From positions 2,501-56,489 of the forward strand of contig NZ_FNCE01000012.1 in the NCBI RefSeq assembly GCF_900100655.1: DNA of 53,989 nt. Direction: 5' to 3'. A program made the translations under genes and the position numbers. This document shows positions 13,285 to 24,087 of this stretch, piece after piece. Numbering within the stretch: position 1 is the stretch's first letter; the number at the start of each line of letters is the position of its first letter. The notes below the pieces were generated by a model. That model searched no databases. It was given only the letters and a program-made list of their open reading frames with translations, and was not told the DNA's origin. Source of the stretch: Limimonas halophila. GTDB taxonomy: Bacteria > Pseudomonadota > Alphaproteobacteria > Kiloniellales > Rhodovibrionaceae.

Positions 13285-14922
13285 TCAGTTGGCCTGCCGC
13301 CGCAGGAAGGCCGGGATGTCGAGTTGATCCTCCTCGCTGGAGCGCTGATCCGTGGCGGCCTCGCTGCGCCGGGGGGCCCTGGCGTCCGCAGCGTCGGCCT
13401 CACCGCCCTGGCGCGCGCCGCCGAGCGTGGGCTCTGCGACCCGCGCGCGGGTGGGCTGTTCCGGGCGCGGGTCCCGGTTCTTGTCGCGGTCGCCGAACAT
13501 CCGCGCCGCGCCGGTTAGGCGGTCGAAGAGGTTGCCGGCCCGGCCGCGGCCGACGCGCTCGTGCTCGCGTTCCCCGCTCTCCGGTGCCGGCGTCTCGCCG
13601 GCCGGCGCGGCCGCCTGGAAGGGGTCGCGGCGACGGCCCCCGGCCACGCCCGGGCCCTCGTCCCGCGTTCCGGCACGCGGTTCCTGCGGGGCGGGGGCGA
13701 TGAAAGCCTCCTCGCGGTCCTCGGCCTCGACCGGGGTGCGGGGCTCGCGCGCCTGGACCGGCTCGGGCTCCGGCTCGCGCTGGGCCGGCTCCGGCTGCAC
13801 CGCCTCGCGGCGCGGCTCGGTGCGGGGTTCCGTGCGGGGCTGGGGCTGGGCCTGGGCGCGCTCGCGCGGCTCGCCCCCGCCGGCGGGCTGACCGCCGCCC
13901 CGGCGCTGGCCGCTGGCGACGTCGACCGTGACCTCGTTGCCCTGCTCGTCCTCGTCCTGGTTGATGCCGGTGGCGACCACCGAGATGCGCATCGTGCCCT
14001 CGACCGAGGGATCGAAGGTGGAGCCGAAGATGATGTTGGCGTCGGGGTCCACCTCGTCGCGGATGCGGTTGGCGGCCTCGTCCACCTCGAACAGCGTCAG
14101 GTCGTCGCCGCCGGTGATGTTGATGAGCACGCCGCGCGCCCCGCGCATCGAGACGTCGTCCAGCAGCGGGTTGGAGATCGCCGCCTCGGCCGCGGAGATG
14201 GCGCGGTTCTCGCCGCCGGCCTCGCCGGTGCCCATCATGGCCTTGCCCATCTCGGTCATCACCGAGCGGATGTCGGCGAAGTCCAGGTTGATGAGGCCCG
14301 GCTTGACGACGAGGTCGGTCACCCCGCGCACGCCCGAGTAGAGCACCTCGTCCGCCATCTTGAAGGCGTCGGCGAAGGTCGTCTTCTCGTTCGCCAGGCG
14401 GAAGAGGTTCTGGTTCGGGATGATGATGAGGGTGTCGACCTCCTTCTCCAGCTCGGTGAGGCCCTGCTCGGCGATGCGGGCGCGGTGAACGCCCTCGAAC
14501 TGGAAGGGCTTGGTCACCACGGCGACGGTCAGGATGCCCTTCTCGCGGGCGGTGCGCGCGATCACCGGGGCCGCGCCCGTGCCGGTCGCGCCGCCCATGC
14601 CGGCGGCGATGAAGAGCATGTCGCAGTCGGCCGTGGCGTCGGCGATCTCGTCGATCGCCTCCTCGGCCGCCGCGCGCCCGACGTCGGGGCGCGAGCCGCC
14701 GCCCAGCCCGCGCGTCAGGTTGCGCCCGAGCTGCAGGCGGTTGCCGCACTCGGACTGCGTCAGGGCCTGGGCGTCGGTGTTGGTGACGATGAAGTCCACG
14801 CCCTCGAGGTTCTCGGTGATCATGTTGTTGACGGCGTTGCCGCCGGCGCCGCCCACACCCATGACGGTGATGCGCGGCTTGAGCTGCTCCTCGGTCTCCG
14901 GCGCGTGCAGGTTCAGGGTCAT
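13285..14922 (-). CDS. ftsZ: Cell division GTPase FtsZ
   Basis: A 545-residue tubulin homologue that forms the Z ring. The GTP-binding signature is GGATGTG (110-116), with Ala in place of the middle Gly of the commoner GGGTGTG. The synergy T7 loop NLDFADIR is at 212-218. The globular part ends near residue 320. A long acidic and proline/arginine-rich linker of about 210 residues follows, and the end is the conserved peptide [11 protein letters not shown] (535-545) that binds FtsA and other partners. The protein is longer than the E. coli one (383) because of the linker, as in many alphaproteobacteria. ATG at 14920-14922 is preceded by GGAGGCGG. Confidence 0.98.
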   Translation of the reverse strand: MTLNLHAPETEEQLKPRITVMGVGGAGGNAVNNMITENLEGVDFIVTNTDAQALTQSECGNRLQLGRNLTRGLGGGSRPDVGRAAAEEAIDEIADATADCDMLFIAAGMGGATGTGAAPVIARTAREKGILTVAVVTKPFQFEGVHRARIAEQGLTELEKEVDTLIIIPNQNLFRLANEKTTFADAFKMADEVLYSGVRGVTDLVVKPGLINLDFADIRSVMTEMGKAMMGTGEAGGENRAISAAEAAISNPLLDDVSMRGARGVLINITGGDDLTLFEVDEAANRIRDEVDPDANIIFGSTFDPSVEGTMRISVVATGINQDEDEQGNEVTVDVASGQRRGGGQPAGGGEPRERAQAQPQPRTEPRTEPRREAVQPEPAQREPEPEPVQAREPRTPVEAEDREEAFIAPAPQEPRAGTRDEGPGVAGGRRRDPFQAAAPAGETPAPESGEREHERVGRGRAGNLFDRLTGAARMFGDRDKNRDPRPEQPTRARVAEPTLGGARQGGEADAADARAPRRSEAATDQRSSEEDQLDIPAFLRRQAN

Positions 14923-14968
14923 GTCCGCCTCCGTTGGGCTTCTCAGCGGTTGTTGTCCCGCAGTTCGG

Positions 14969-16234
14969 TCAAAGATGTTCGCGCAGCCACGTGCCCAGCC
15001 GGCCCAGGACGCCGCCCGGGGCCCGCAAGTCACCGCGCGGCAGGCCGGCGGTGTCGGCGGCCAGCGCGTAGCTCAGCATCCCGGCGCTCACGGCGTAGCC
15101 GGGCCCGTTCGTCGTGCTGGCGAGCCCGGCCACGTCCACCGGGCCGCCCACGCGCACCTGCTTTCCCAGCACCATGGCCGCGAGGTCGCGCGTGCCGGGC
15201 ATCTGGCTGGCGCCGCCCGTGATCACGGCGCGCCTGCCGGCGACGCGGTCGACGCCGTGGCTCTCCAGGCGCTCGCGCACCAGCTCGAAGGTTTCCTCCA
15301 GGCGCGGCTGGATGATGCCGGTTAGCAGCGAGCGCGGGATGCGCTGCGCCGCGCCGTCGTGTTCCTCGCCCACCTGGGGGACTTCCAGGATCTCGCGCGT
15401 GTCGCGCGCGCCCGTGGTCGCGTCCCCGTAGAGCGTCTTCATGCGCTCGGCATTGGCGCGCGAGGTCGCCAGGCCGCGCGCGATGTCGTTGGTGACGTGC
15501 TGCCCGCCCAGCGGGATGACGTCGGCAAAGACGGCCTCGCCCTCGCTGAACACCGAGATCGAGGTCGTGCCGCCGCCCATGTCGATCACGGTCGCGCCCA
15601 GCTCCGCCTCGTCGTCGACGAGCGTGCCCAGCCCGGCGGCGTAGGGCGCGACCACGACCGCCTCGACGTCCAGGTGGCAGCGTTCCACGCACTGGCGCAG
15701 GTTGCGCAGCGGCCCCGAGGCGGCGGTGACGACGTGCATCGTCATGCCCAGCTCGGTGCCGTGCATGCCGCGCGGATCGCGGATGCCGCGGCAGCCGTCG
15801 ATGGCGTAGCCGGTGGCGATGGTCTGGACGATCTCGCGCCCCGCCTCGTGCTCCGGGGTGAGGCGGTCGCCGATGGAATGGCTGCTCGCCGCGCGGCGCA
15901 GGTCAGCGTCGGTCACCGTGCGGCCCGTCACCGGCACCTCCACCGCGACCGGCGTGGACTGCGGCGTGCCGCCGGAGAGGCTGACCACCACGCGGTCCAG
16001 GGTGACGCCGGCCATGCGCTCGGCGCCGTCGACGGCGCTGCGCACGGCCATCTCGGCGGCACTCATGTCCACCACGTTGCCCGCCCGGATGCCCCGGCTG
16101 GCGGTCTCGGCGATGCCGAGCAGATTGGCGCCGCCCGCGCCGTCCGGCTGGGCGATGGCGCAGCACACCTTGCTCGTGCCGACGTCGAGCGCGGCGATCA
16201 CGTCCGCTTTGCTGCCTGCAAGCACGCCCCTCAT
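14969..16234 (-). CDS. ftsA: Cell division protein FtsA
   Basis: A 421-residue actin-like ATPase that tethers FtsZ to the membrane. Phosphate-binding motifs are DVGTSKV (17-23) and [10 protein letters not shown] (216-225). The C-terminus, [14 protein letters not shown], is an amphipathic helix suited to membrane targeting. ATG at 16232-16234 follows a GAGGGGG ribosome-binding site. It lies 13 bases after ftsQ and 46 bases before ftsZ, in the standard Q-A-Z order. Confidence 0.97.
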   Translation of the reverse strand: MRGVLAGSKADVIAALDVGTSKVCCAIAQPDGAGGANLLGIAETASRGIRAGNVVDMSAAEMAVRSAVDGAERMAGVTLDRVVVSLSGGTPQSTPVAVEVPVTGRTVTDADLRRAASSHSIGDRLTPEHEAGREIVQTIATGYAIDGCRGIRDPRGMHGTELGMTMHVVTAASGPLRNLRQCVERCHLDVEAVVVAPYAAGLGTLVDDEAELGATVIDMGGGTTSISVFSEGEAVFADVIPLGGQHVTNDIARGLATSRANAERMKTLYGDATTGARDTREILEVPQVGEEHDGAAQRIPRSLLTGIIQPRLEETFELVRERLESHGVDRVAGRRAVITGGASQMPGTRDLAAMVLGKQVRVGGPVDVAGLASTTNGPGYAVSAGMLSYALAADTAGLPRGDLRAPGGVLGRLGTWLREHL

Positions 16235-16247
16235 GGCCCCCTCGTCG

Positions 16248-17078
16248 TCAGCCGTTCCGTCGCCGTTCGCCGGATGCGTCCCCGGGCGTCCCGCGCTCCA
16301 GCACGATGCGCTGCGCGGGGCGCAGGTCGATCCGCTTGATGTCCCGTTGCAGCACCCGCTTCTCGCGTTCCAGCCGCGCCAGCCGCGTCCAGGCGTCCGC
16401 CGCGCCGTCCGCCGGCAGCGCCACGCGCACGCCGTTGTGCAGGCGCACCTCCCAGCGCCGGCCCGCGACCCAGCGGGCGCGCGCCACGCGCTCCGCCAGG
16501 ACCGGTTGCGCCTGGAGCGCGCGCAGCAGATCGCGCGCGTGGGCTGGCGCCCCCGCGCCGGTCACGCGCAGCAACTCGGGGAAGCCGGCCGGGTCGACGC
16601 CCCGGATGGGCTTGCCGCGCCAGTCGATCAGCCGTGCGGCCTCGCCGCGGGTGTGCACCGCCATGGGCTCGCGCTCGTGCAGGCGCACCAGGAGCTTGCC
16701 GGGGAAGCGGCGCTCCACGCGCGCCCGCGCCACCCACGGCAGGTTCCGCAGCCGCGTGCGCGCCGTGGCCGGGTCGATCGCCAGCATGGGTGTGCCCTGG
16801 TCGACGCCGAGCGCGTCCAGGATCGCCGGATCCTCGGTGCGCTGGCGCCCCGTCACCGTGACCGACGCGACCGCCAGTCCCGCGTCCGCCGTTGCCGCCA
16901 GCACGCCGGCCCGCGCGCGCTCCAGCACCATGCCCGGCAGGCCCGCGCGCACCGCCCAGGTTCCGGCCGCGAGCACGGCCAGCGCCGCGACCGCGATCAC
17001 GCCGCGCAGCACCGTGCGTCGGCGCGCGGCGCGCTCGGCCGGGCGGCGGCTGGACGCGGGGCGGATCAGGCGGCGCAT
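16248..17078 (-). CDS. ftsQ: Cell division protein FtsQ
   Basis: A 276-residue bitopic divisome protein. A short arginine-rich cytoplasmic tail precedes one membrane segment at about 23-42. The POTRA-type domain begins near residue 68 (VASVTVTGRQRTEDPAILDAL) and the FtsQ beta domain follows (LPWVARARVERRFPGKLLVRLHEREP). ATG at 17076-17078 lies inside the end of ddl, giving a 13-base overlap. Position between ddl and ftsA agrees. The open frame extends far upstream as a shadow of ddl and murB. Confidence 0.93.
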   Translation of the reverse strand: MRRLIRPASSRRPAERAARRRTVLRGVIAVAALAVLAAGTWAVRAGLPGMVLERARAGVLAATADAGLAVASVTVTGRQRTEDPAILDALGVDQGTPMLAIDPATARTRLRNLPWVARARVERRFPGKLLVRLHEREPMAVHTRGEAARLIDWRGKPIRGVDPAGFPELLRVTGAGAPAHARDLLRALQAQPVLAERVARARWVAGRRWEVRLHNGVRVALPADGAADAWTRLARLEREKRVLQRDIKRIDLRPAQRIVLERGTPGDASGERRRNG

Positions 17079-17983
17079 GCGGCGTCCTCCACGATCCATT
17101 CGACGAGGTCGCCGAAGGAGATGCCCAGGTGCTCGGCCTGCTCGGGCACCAGCGACAGCTCGGTCATGCCGGGCTGGGTGTTGACCTCCAGCAGGTAGAG
17201 TTCGCCGGGCTCGCCGCGGGTGTCGTCGTAGCGGAAGTCGGCGCGCGTCACGCCGCGGCAGCCCAGAACCTCGTGCGCGCGGGCGGCCAGCGTCAGCGCA
17301 TCGTCGTGGACGCTTTGCGGCACGGGCGCGGGCAGCAGGTGCTCCGTGGCGCCGCCGGTGTACTTGTTGCGGTAGTCGTAGAAGCCGTCCTTGGGCCGCA
17401 GCTCGGTGACGCCCAGCGCGCGCTCGCCCATGACGGAGACCGTCAGCTCGCGCCCCGGCACGAAGCGCTCGGCGATCACGGTGTCGCCGTAGGGCCAGTC
17501 CGCGTCCGCCGCCGGCACGGGCGGGTCGCCGTCCTGCACGATCTGCACGCCCACCGAGGAACCTTCGGCGACCGGCTTGATGACGTAGGGCCGGGGCAGC
17601 GGCTCCTCCGCGATCAGGGCCTCGCGGCTGATGGCCGTGCCCTCGACGACGGGCAGGCCGGCGCGGGCGAAGACGCGCTTGGCCATCGCCTTGTCCATCG
17701 CCAGCGCCGAGGCGAGCACGCCCGAGTGGGTGTAGGTCAGCCCCATCAGCTCCAGCACGCCCTGGACGGTGCCGTCCTCGCCGTAGCGGCCGTGCAGGGC
17801 GTTGAAGACGATGTCCGGCGGCGGCGTCAGCTCCTTCACCAGCACGCCCACGTCGCGCTTCACGTCGATCAGGCGCACGCTGTAGCCGCGCTCGTAGAGC
17901 GCCGCCGCGCACGCCTCGCCGGACTTGAGCGAGACCTCGCGCTCCGCCGAGGCGCCGCCGTAGAGGACCGCCACCTCCGTCAT
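17066..17983 (-). CDS. ddl: D-alanine--D-alanine ligase
   Basis: A 305-residue ATP-grasp enzyme that makes the D-Ala-D-Ala dipeptide for the peptidoglycan stem. Visible motifs are the N-terminal GGASAEREVS, the ATP-grasp KPVAEGSSVGV segment and the C-terminal LEVNTQPGMTELS metal-binding block. Length fits the short DdlB-like class. Its start overlaps the murB stop by 4 bases (17980-17983) and its end overlaps ftsQ by 13 bases. Confidence 0.96.
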   Translation of the reverse strand: MTEVAVLYGGASAEREVSLKSGEACAAALYERGYSVRLIDVKRDVGVLVKELTPPPDIVFNALHGRYGEDGTVQGVLELMGLTYTHSGVLASALAMDKAMAKRVFARAGLPVVEGTAISREALIAEEPLPRPYVIKPVAEGSSVGVQIVQDGDPPVPAADADWPYGDTVIAERFVPGRELTVSVMGERALGVTELRPKDGFYDYRNKYTGGATEHLLPAPVPQSVHDDALTLAARAHEVLGCRGVTRADFRYDDTRGEPGELYLLEVNTQPGMTELSLVPEQAEHLGISFGDLVEWIVEDAACAA

Positions 17984-18924
17984 GCCGTCCCTCCTTCGGC
18001 CGGCTCGCCGATGCGCCGGATTTCCCAGTCGAGCGCGACGCCCGTGGTCTCGAAGACGCGCCGGCGCACGGTCTCGCCCAGGGTTTCCAGGTCCGCCGCC
18101 GTGGCGCCGCCCGTGTTGATGAGGAAGTTGGTGTGCTTCTCGGACACCTGCGCGCCGCCCACACGCAGCCCCCGGCAGCCGGCGCGGTCGATCAGCTCCC
18201 ACGCCTTCGCGCCCTTGGGGTTCTTGAAGGTGGAGCCGCTGGTGCGCGTGCGCACGGGTTGGCTGTCGTCGCGCGCCCTGTCGATCTCCGCCATGCGCGC
18301 GGCGATGGCCTCGGGGTCGTCGCGGTGGCCCTGGAAGCCCGCGCGCAGGAAGATCCACCCGGTGTCCAGGCCGCAATGGCGGTAGCGCAGGTCCATCGCC
18401 TCGGGCGCGAAGGTGTGCAGCTCGCCCGTCTCGCGGTGGATCCCCTCGGCCCAGGTGAGCACGTCCTTCGTCTCGCGGCCGTAGGCGCCCGCGTTCATGC
18501 GCAGCGCGCCGCCGATCGTGCCCGGCACCCCGGCGTAGAATTCCAGCCCCGCGATCCCGGCCTTGCGCGCGCGCACGGCGACGGTGCGGTCCAGCGCCCC
18601 GGCCCCGGCGGTCAGCGTCGCCGTGTCCGGGGTCGGCTCGACCTCCGCGAAACCCCGCTTGAGGCGGACGACCACCCCGCGCACGCCCCCGTCGCGGATG
18701 AGCGCGTTGGAACCCACGCCCAGCACCGTGACGGGGACGTCCTCGGGGGTCGCGCGCAGGAAATGCGCCAGGTCGTCCCGGTCCGCGGGCCGGAACAAAA
18801 CCTCCGCGGGGCCGCCCACGCGGAACCAGGTGGTGTGCGCCAGCGGCGCGTCGGGCGACAGACGCCCGCGCACGGCCGGCAGGCGGTCGATCAGGTGGTT
18901 GGGGCGCGCGGGCGCGGCGGTCAT
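17980..18924 (-). CDS. murB: UDP-N-acetylenolpyruvoylglucosamine reductase MurB
   Basis: A 314-residue FAD enzyme that reduces UDP-GlcNAc-enolpyruvate to UDP-MurNAc. FAD-binding blocks [26 protein letters not shown] and [20 protein letters not shown] are present. The active-site serine lies in SGSTFKNP, typical of the type II MurBs of alphaproteobacteria and Gram-positives. The gene overlaps murC and ddl by 4 bases at each end. It is placed after murC, as usual in alphaproteobacterial dcw clusters. Confidence 0.96.
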   Translation of the reverse strand: MTAAPARPNHLIDRLPAVRGRLSPDAPLAHTTWFRVGGPAEVLFRPADRDDLAHFLRATPEDVPVTVLGVGSNALIRDGGVRGVVVRLKRGFAEVEPTPDTATLTAGAGALDRTVAVRARKAGIAGLEFYAGVPGTIGGALRMNAGAYGRETKDVLTWAEGIHRETGELHTFAPEAMDLRYRHCGLDTGWIFLRAGFQGHRDDPEAIAARMAEIDRARDDSQPVRTRTSGSTFKNPKGAKAWELIDRAGCRGLRVGGAQVSEKHTNFLINTGGATAADLETLGETVRRRVFETTGVALDWEIRRIGEPAEGGTA

Positions 18925-20357
18925 GACCCACCTCCCGCGGCGCGGCCATTGGTGTGCAGGCGCTCCAGCTCGTAGGGCAGGGCCTGCGCCCATTGCGTGA
19001 TGCTGCCGGCGCCCAGGCAGACGACGGTGTCGCCGGCCGCCGTTTCGGCGTCCACCAGCCGCGCCAGCTCCTCGGGGTCGTTGATGGTCAGCACGCGCCG
19101 GTGGCCGTGTTCGCGCAGCCCGGCGGCGAGGGCGGTGTGCGTGACGCCGGGGAGAGGGTCCTCGCCCGCCGGGTAGACCGGCGCCACGACCACGGTGTCG
19201 GCGTCGTTGAAGCAGGTGCAGAAGTCGTTGAAGAGGTTGCTCAGGCGCGTGTAGCGGTGCGGCTGCACCACCGCCAGCACGCGCCCCGAGCCCGCGTTGC
19301 GCGCGGCGCTGAGCACCGAGGCGATCTCCACGGGGTGGTGGCCGTAGTCGTCGATCACGGTGACGCCGTCCACGACGCCGGTGGTGGTGAAGCGCCGCTT
19401 CACCCCGGAAAAGCCGGAGAAGGCGCGGCGCAGCGTCTCTGCGTCCAGGCCCAGCTCCGTCGCCACGGTGATCGCCGCCAGGGCGTTGGAGACGTTGTGC
19501 CGGCCGAGCATGGGCAGGCGCACGTCGTCCACGCGCGCCGGGCCGATCTCGGTGCGCTCGCTGAAGACCACGGTGAAGCTCGCCCCGTCCGACCCCTGCG
19601 ATAGGTTTTCCGCCCGCACGTCCGCCTGCGTGCCGAAGCCGTAGGTCACCACGCGGCGGTCGCGCACGCGGCCCACGAGCGTCTGCACCTGCGGGTGGTC
19701 CACGCACAGCACGGCGAAGCCGTAGAAGGGGATGTTCTCGACGAACTGCTCGAAGGCGCGGTGCAGCGCCGCTTCCGAGCCGAAGTGGTCGAGGTGCTCC
19801 GGGTCGATGTTGGTCACCACCGCGACCGTGGCGGGCAGCTTGGTGAAGGAGCCGTCGCTCTCGTCGGCCTCCACCACCATCCAGTCGCCGTCGCCCAGGC
19901 GGGCGTTGGTGCCGTAGGCGTTGATGATGCCGCCGTTGATGACCGTCGGGTCGAGGCCCGCCGCGTCCATCAGCGCCGCCACCATTGAGGTGGTGGTCGT
20001 CTTGCCGTGCGTGCCGCCGACCGCGACGGCGCCCTTCAGGCGCATCAGCTCGCCCAGCATCTCCGCGCGGCGCACCACGGGCAGCCGGCGCTCGCGCGCG
20101 GCCGCGACCTCGGGGTTGTCGGACTTCACGGCGGCGGAGACGACCACGACCTCGGCGTCCGCGAGGTTTTCGGCGGCGTGGCCGACGCTGACGGGGATGC
20201 CGAGCGCGCGCAGGCGGCGCACGCCGGCGCTTTCCGAGAGGTCGCTCCCCTGCACGCGGTAGCCCAGGTTGTGCAGGATCTCGGCGATCCCGGACATGCC
20301 GATGCCGCCGATGCCGACGAAGTGGATCAGCCCGATGTCGAGGGGCAGGTGTTTCAT
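18921..20357 (-). CDS. murC: UDP-N-acetylmuramate--L-alanine ligase MurC
   Basis: A 478-residue Mur ligase that adds the first residue, L-Ala, to UDP-MurNAc. The N-terminal Rossmann motif is GIGGIGMSG. The ATP loop [11 protein letters not shown] has its lysine at 119. The central EADESDGSF and C-terminal DDYGHHP blocks are characteristic of MurC. ATG at 20355-20357 is chosen since [18 protein letters not shown] is the family start; it overlaps the murG stop by 4 bases. Confidence 0.97.
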   Translation of the reverse strand: MKHLPLDIGLIHFVGIGGIGMSGIAEILHNLGYRVQGSDLSESAGVRRLRALGIPVSVGHAAENLADAEVVVVSAAVKSDNPEVAAARERRLPVVRRAEMLGELMRLKGAVAVGGTHGKTTTTSMVAALMDAAGLDPTVINGGIINAYGTNARLGDGDWMVVEADESDGSFTKLPATVAVVTNIDPEHLDHFGSEAALHRAFEQFVENIPFYGFAVLCVDHPQVQTLVGRVRDRRVVTYGFGTQADVRAENLSQGSDGASFTVVFSERTEIGPARVDDVRLPMLGRHNVSNALAAITVATELGLDAETLRRAFSGFSGVKRRFTTTGVVDGVTVIDDYGHHPVEIASVLSAARNAGSGRVLAVVQPHRYTRLSNLFNDFCTCFNDADTVVVAPVYPAGEDPLPGVTHTALAAGLREHGHRRVLTINDPEELARLVDAETAAGDTVVCLGAGSITQWAQALPYELERLHTNGRAAGGGS

Positions 20358-21511
20358 GCCGCGGCCTCCCTGTCCGGAGTGCCGGGGTGGGCGCCCGTGC
20401 CGTCGGGCGCGGTTTGCGTGACGAGGTCCGCCAGCTTCTTCGCCGAGTCCGGCTGCCCGAATGCGCGCGCGTGCCCAGCGGCGTGGACGAGTTGGTCGGG
20501 CGCGGCGAAGAGCGCGCCCAGGCGCTCCGCCAGCACATCCTCGCTCAGCGTCGCCTGCGGCAGCAGCCACGCCGCCCCGGCGGCGACCATGGCCTCGGCG
20601 TTGGCGGTCTGGTGGTCGTCGGCGGCGAAGGGATAGGGCACCAGGATCGCCGGACGGCCGGCGGCGGCCAGTTCCGTGACCGTCGAGGCGCCCGAGCGTG
20701 CGATGACGAGGTGCGCCGTCTGCAGGCGCGCCGGCATGTCGTCGAAGAAGGTGCGCAGCTCCAGCTTGCCCACGCCCGCGCCGTCGTAGCGGGCGCGAAC
20801 CTCGTCGCTGTCGCCGCTGCGCACCTGCTGCGCGATCTGAAGGCGCGAGCGCACACTCTCCGGCAGCCGCGCCACGGCCGCCGGCACGACCTCGTTGAAG
20901 GCGCGCGCGCCCTGGCTGCCGCCGGTGACGAGCAGGCGCAGCGGCCCGTCGTGGTTGGGCACGGCGTAGGGCTTCGAGCCGATGGCGGCGATGGCCGCGC
21001 GCACGGGGTTTCCCGTCATCACCGTCTTGGCGCGGTCGGCGGCGCGCAGCCCGCGCACCTCGGGGAAGGCGGTGGCGATGGCGTCGGTCCGGCGCGCCAG
21101 CAGGCGGTTGGCCCGCCCGGCGACGGCGTTTTGCTCGTGCAGGATGACGCGCGTTCCCGCGTGGGCGCTCGCCAGCACCGTGGGCAGCGCGGCGTAGCTG
21201 CCGAAGCCCACGACGGCGTCGGGCTGCAGCCGGCGCACGATACGGCGCGCCTGGAGGTAGCCCCAGGCGAGCTTGGCGGCGGCCATGGCCTTGTGGAGCG
21301 GATCGCGGCGGATGATCCCGGCGGCGGCGACGCGGTGGGTGGGCACCTGCGCCGCCAGCTCCGGCCCGAAGCCGCCGCCGCGGGTATCCGTCACCAGCAC
21401 GGGGCGGTCGCCGCGCTCCAGCAGCTCGTGGGCCAGCGCCTGCGCCGGGAAGAGGTGCCCGCCGGTGCCGCCGGCCGCCAGCACGATGAGCTTGCCCCGC
21501 TGCGCGCTCAT
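20354..21511 (-). CDS. murG: Lipid II synthase MurG
   Basis: A 385-residue GT28 glycosyltransferase that adds GlcNAc to lipid I on the inner face of the membrane. The glycine-rich [10 protein letters not shown] motif (14-23) is the lipid-phosphate loop. The C-terminal donor site contains [13 protein letters not shown] and later [31 protein letters not shown]. Start at 21509-21511 overlaps the ftsW stop by 4 bases and its stop overlaps murC. Confidence 0.97.
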   Translation of the reverse strand: MSAQRGKLIVLAAGGTGGHLFPAQALAHELLERGDRPVLVTDTRGGGFGPELAAQVPTHRVAAAGIIRRDPLHKAMAAAKLAWGYLQARRIVRRLQPDAVVGFGSYAALPTVLASAHAGTRVILHEQNAVAGRANRLLARRTDAIATAFPEVRGLRAADRAKTVMTGNPVRAAIAAIGSKPYAVPNHDGPLRLLVTGGSQGARAFNEVVPAAVARLPESVRSRLQIAQQVRSGDSDEVRARYDGAGVGKLELRTFFDDMPARLQTAHLVIARSGASTVTELAAAGRPAILVPYPFAADDHQTANAEAMVAAGAAWLLPQATLSEDVLAERLGALFAAPDQLVHAAGHARAFGQPDSAKKLADLVTQTAPDGTGAHPGTPDREAAA

Positions 21512-22629
21512 GCCTCGCCCTCCGGGTTGCGGCTGCGGCGGGTGAGCGCCACCAGCATCCCCATCGCCAGGGCCACGCCCATGAGCGAGGAGCCGCCGTA
21601 GCTGACGAGCGGCAGGGTCATGCCCTTGGTGGGGATGAGGTGCAGCGTGGAGCCCATGTTGATCGCCGCCTGGATGCCGAACGAGGCCAGCAGCCCGGTT
21701 CCCGCCAGCACCACGAAGAGGTTGTCGTCGTGCAGCAGCCGCACGAAGCCGCGCAGCACGACGAAGGCGAACAGCCCCACGATCGCGGCGGCCGCCAGGC
21801 CGCCCAGCTCCTCCCCGGCGACGGCCAGGATGAAGTCCGCGTGCGCGTCCGGCAGGCTCGCCTTGACCGTGCCCTCGCCGGGGCCTGTCCCGAGCAGGCC
21901 GCCGCGCTCGAAGGCGGTGAGCGCGCGCTCGACCTGGTAGGACGCGGGCCCGGGCGCGAGGAAGGCGTCGATGCGCTCGGCCACGTAGGGCAGGCTCAGG
22001 TAGGCGATCACGAGGCCGCCCACAACCGTCGCGCCGAGCGCGGCCACCCAAAGCCAGGACAACCCGGCGACGAAGAGCTGCACGCCCAGCGTCGCCACCA
22101 CCAGCAGCGTCTGCCCCAGGTCGGGCTGGCTGAGCAGCAGGGCGCAGGTCAGCCCCACGAGCGCCAGCGCGATGGCGTCGCCGGGCACGGGCTCGCCCCG
22201 GCGCGGCAGCGTCAGCATCCAGGCCACGGTGACGGCCAGGACGGGCTTCACAAGCTCCGAGGGCTGGATGGACAGCCCGCCCAGGTGCAGCCAGCGCTGC
22301 GCGCCGTTGATTTCCACCCCCACCAGCGGCGTCAGCGCCAGCAGCGCCAGCGCGCCCGCGAGGCCCAGCAGCCCCAGCCGCCGCACGCCCACGGGGGAGA
22401 GCAGCGAGACCGCGAAGAGCACGCTCACCGCCAGCCCCAGGTAGGCGAACTGGCGCTGGACCAGCTGGAAGCTGCCCAGGCCCATGCGCTCCGCGGCCGG
22501 CGGCGCCGCCGCCAGGATCAGGATGGCGCCCAGCGTGACGATCGCCGCCAGGGCGATCACCAGCCACCGGTCGACGCTCCACCACCACTGGCTGAGGGGG
22601 CGGGTGTCGGTGCGGGTCAGCGCCGTCAC
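21508..22629 (-). CDS. ftsW: Septal peptidoglycan polymerase FtsW (SEDS family)
   Basis: A 373-residue multispanning SEDS protein that polymerises lipid II with FtsI. Several hydrophobic segments are visible from residue 19 onward. SEDS hallmarks include [37 protein letters not shown] followed by [17 protein letters not shown], and the C-terminal [13 protein letters not shown]. The start is GTG at 22627-22629, which overlaps the murD stop (a GTGA junction) and gives the short cytoplasmic N-terminus. No ATG in this frame is as well placed. Confidence 0.95.
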   Translation of the reverse strand: MTALTRTDTRPLSQWWWSVDRWLVIALAAIVTLGAILILAAAPPAAERMGLGSFQLVQRQFAYLGLAVSVLFAVSLLSPVGVRRLGLLGLAGALALLALTPLVGVEINGAQRWLHLGGLSIQPSELVKPVLAVTVAWMLTLPRRGEPVPGDAIALALVGLTCALLLSQPDLGQTLLVVATLGVQLFVAGLSWLWVAALGATVVGGLVIAYLSLPYVAERIDAFLAPGPASYQVERALTAFERGGLLGTGPGEGTVKASLPDAHADFILAVAGEELGGLAAAAIVGLFAFVVLRGFVRLLHDDNLFVVLAGTGLLASFGIQAAINMGSTLHLIPTKGMTLPLVSYGGSSLMGVALAMGMLVALTRRSRNPEGEA

Positions 22630-24080
22630 GGTGCACCTCCCGCGTCCGCCGCCGTGTTCGCGTCCGTGTCCGCGCCCAGATGGGCCGGCGTCAGGCGCTC
22701 GCGCGTGCCCGGCAGGTCCGCCACCAGCGCGCGGAAATGGTCGCCGCGCCCCGCGAAGTCCGCGTACTGGTCGAAGGAGGCGCAGGCGGGCGAGAGCAGC
22801 ACCACCGCGCCCGGCACGCCGTCGGCCCTGGCGGCTTCTGCGGCCTGGTGCACGGCGATGTCGAGCGTGTCGGCAGCGACCGTGGGGACGGTGTCCGCGA
22901 GCGTGGCGCGGAAGCTGTCGGCGGCTTCGCCGATGGTGTAGGCACGGCACACCTTGCCCCAGTGGGCCTCGGTGCCGGTCAGGCCGCCGTCCTTCGCGCG
23001 CCCGCCCACGATCCAGTAGATCGCCGGGTAGGAGGCCAGGGCGCGCGCCGCCGCGTCGGCGTTCGTGGCCTTGGAATCGTTGACGAAGGCGACGCCGTCG
23101 ATGACCGCAACCACCTCCTGGCGGTGCGCCAGCCCGGGATAGCTGTTCAACGCCGCCGCGATCGTCTCGCGCGCCACGCCCAGCCGCCGGCAGGCGGCGT
23201 AGGCCGCGGCCGCGTTCTGCCAGTTGTGTGCGCCGGGCAGCGTGGCGCAGGTGCGCAGGTCCACGGCCTCGGCGCGCTCGCCGTCCAGATCGTCGATGAG
23301 CACGCCGCCGGCCGCCGAGACGCCGCCGGGAACCGGCTCGCTGGCCGAGACGGGCACGATCGTCGGCCCGTCGGCGGCGCGGAGCGCCCGCGCGATCTCG
23401 CGCGTGCGCGCGTCGTCCACGCCCACGACGGCGGTGTGGGCGGCGCGCTGCCCCTCGAAGATGCGGCGCTTGGCGGCGACGTAGCCGTCCATGCCGCCGT
23501 GGCGGTCGAGGTGGTCGGGCGAGATGTTGAGCAGCACGGCGACGTCGAAGGTCGCCGAGGCCGTGCGCTCCAGTTGGTAGCTGGACATCTCCAGCACATA
23601 GGGCTGGTTCGGCGCGGCGGGCTCGAAGGCGAGCGCCGGGCGGCCCAGGTTGCCGCCCACCTGCGGCGCCGCACCAGCCTCGTCGAGGATGTGGCCGATG
23701 AGCGCGGTGGTGGTGGACTTGCCGTTGGTGCCCGTGACGCCGACGAAGCGCGCGTCCGCCTGCGCGCGCGCCAACAGCTCGACGTCGCTGACGATGGGCA
23801 CGTCGTTCGCCCGCGCCCGCGCCGCCACGGGGTGCGACTCGGGATGGCGGTCGGGGATGCCGGGCGAGAGCACGAGGAATGCGGCCGCGCCCCAGGCCGG
23901 CTCGTCCGGGTGGGTCAGCGGGACGCCCTGCGCCTGCGCGGCCTCGCGGCGGGAGGAATCGTCGTCCCAGGCCAGCACGCGCGCGCCGCTTTCGTGCAGC
24001 GCGCGCGCCGCCGCCAGCCCCGAGGTGCCGAGGCCGAAAACCGCGACCAGCCTGTCCGCCGCGAAGGCGAGCGGAATCAT
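22626..24080 (-). CDS. murD: UDP-N-acetylmuramoyl-L-alanine--D-glutamate ligase MurD
   Basis: A 484-residue Mur ligase that adds D-Glu. The N-terminal nucleotide-binding motif is VFGLGTSGLAAARAL. The ATP loop GVTGTNGKSTTT has its lysine at 121. LEMSSYQLE and ISPDHLDRH are MurD-specific blocks, and NDSKATN and LLSPACASFDQY mark the C-terminal domain. The last 25 residues are a D/A/T-rich tail that looks non-essential. The start is 7 bases after mraY. Confidence 0.97.
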   Translation of the reverse strand: MIPLAFAADRLVAVFGLGTSGLAAARALHESGARVLAWDDDSSRREAAQAQGVPLTHPDEPAWGAAAFLVLSPGIPDRHPESHPVAARARANDVPIVSDVELLARAQADARFVGVTGTNGKSTTTALIGHILDEAGAAPQVGGNLGRPALAFEPAAPNQPYVLEMSSYQLERTASATFDVAVLLNISPDHLDRHGGMDGYVAAKRRIFEGQRAAHTAVVGVDDARTREIARALRAADGPTIVPVSASEPVPGGVSAAGGVLIDDLDGERAEAVDLRTCATLPGAHNWQNAAAAYAACRRLGVARETIAAALNSYPGLAHRQEVVAVIDGVAFVNDSKATNADAAARALASYPAIYWIVGGRAKDGGLTGTEAHWGKVCRAYTIGEAADSFRATLADTVPTVAADTLDIAVHQAAEAARADGVPGAVVLLSPACASFDQYADFAGRGDHFRALVADLPGTRERLTPAHLGADTDANTAADAGGAP

Positions 24081-24087
24081 CCCGACC

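Noticed and set aside
13561-15222. Plus-strand open frame (553 codons) over ftsZ and ftsA
   Set aside because: Antisense shadow of FtsZ and FtsA; no independent start signal or domain.
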